DNA of 13,966 nt, from positions 1-13,966 of the forward strand of contig JBILTS010000056.1 of NCBI GenBank assembly GCA_044371405.1, given 5' to 3'. The notes beneath the pieces are model-generated. The model had not been told where the DNA came from. It saw only the letters and a program-made list of their open reading frames with translations, and searched no databases. The DNA comes from RGEC01 sp044371405. Lineage in GTDB: Bacteria; Bacteroidota; Bacteroidia; NS11-12g; UBA955. The position numbers and the translations under genes are program-made. Positions 13,927-13,966 of the stretch are shown here, one piece after another. Each line of letters starts with the position of its first letter. Within the stretch, counting starts at the first letter, position 1.

Positions 13927-13966
13927 ATGAACTTTCCAGAAAATCTTAAGTACACCAAAGATCACG
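13927..13966 (+). CDS. gcvH: Glycine cleavage system H protein, N-terminal fragment
   Basis: Only 13 codons are visible before the window ends: MNFPENLKYTKDH. This is the well-known opening of GcvH, the lipoyl-carrying shuttle protein of the glycine cleavage complex (usually continuing with EW and about 125 residues in total). The ATG is 2 nt after the accD stop, so it is probably co-transcribed with accD. The identity rests on this short stretch alone. Confidence 0.8.
   Translation, partial: MNFPENLKYTKDH

Noticed and set aside
1..13966. CRISPR arrays, insertion sequences, tRNA or phage genes
   Set aside because: No regularly spaced direct repeats, transposase or integrase motifs, tRNA-like cloverleaf or phage structural genes were seen on either strand.

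Overview
The window comes from a Bacteroidota chromosome, most likely a Chitinophaga/Sphingobacteria/Saprospiria-type lineage outside Bacteroides. The evidence is: a type IX secretion (T9SS) C-terminal sorting domain; a vitamin B12 uptake set of BtuB plus DUF4465 plus a BtuG-like lipoprotein; several matches to the Bacteroidota -7 box TANNTTTG; almost no Shine-Dalgarno sequences; and housekeeping proteins typical of the phylum. No phage, insertion sequence, CRISPR array, tRNA or rRNA was seen. The window is compact and mostly chromosomal core, with one specialised uptake locus.

Layout. (1) Bases 1-2582, minus strand: a two-gene efflux operon, a TolC-family outer-membrane channel followed 2 nt later by a MacA/HlyD-type periplasmic adaptor that runs off the left edge. 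(2) Bases 2583-6809, plus strand: a divergent promoter region, an adenosylcobalamin riboswitch (about 2726-2903), then three overlapping genes: a BtuB-like TonB-dependent receptor, a secreted DUF4465 (BtuH-like) protein with a T9SS sorting domain, and a BtuG-like surface lipoprotein predicted to be a beta-propeller. This is the most interesting system here: a B12-controlled cobalamin capture apparatus in which the BtuH-like part appears to reach the surface by T9SS rather than as a lipoprotein. No inner-membrane BtuFCD is present in the window. (3) Bases 6878-11459, plus strand: an envelope cluster with an LptF/LptG permease, a GT4 glycosyltransferase (4-bp overlap), an intrinsic terminator, then an MsbA-like ABC exporter that starts with TTG. 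These genes plausibly serve lipopolysaccharide/lipid glycan assembly and export. (4) Bases 11456-11875, minus strand: a small GNAT acetyltransferase that converges on the ABC gene through a shared TTAA. (5) Bases 11929-13966, plus strand: housekeeping metabolism, with class I fructose-bisphosphate aldolase (fbaB), acetyl-CoA carboxylase beta subunit (accD) and the first codons of gcvH.

Regulatory signals that can be read directly are the cobalamin riboswitch, one clear rho-independent terminator at the end of the glycosyltransferase gene, a 9-bp inverted repeat that covers both the -7 box and the start codon of the ABC gene, and an inverted-repeat promoter region shared by the GNAT and fbaB genes. 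Functional calls rest on motif and family recognition by eye; no database search was run.
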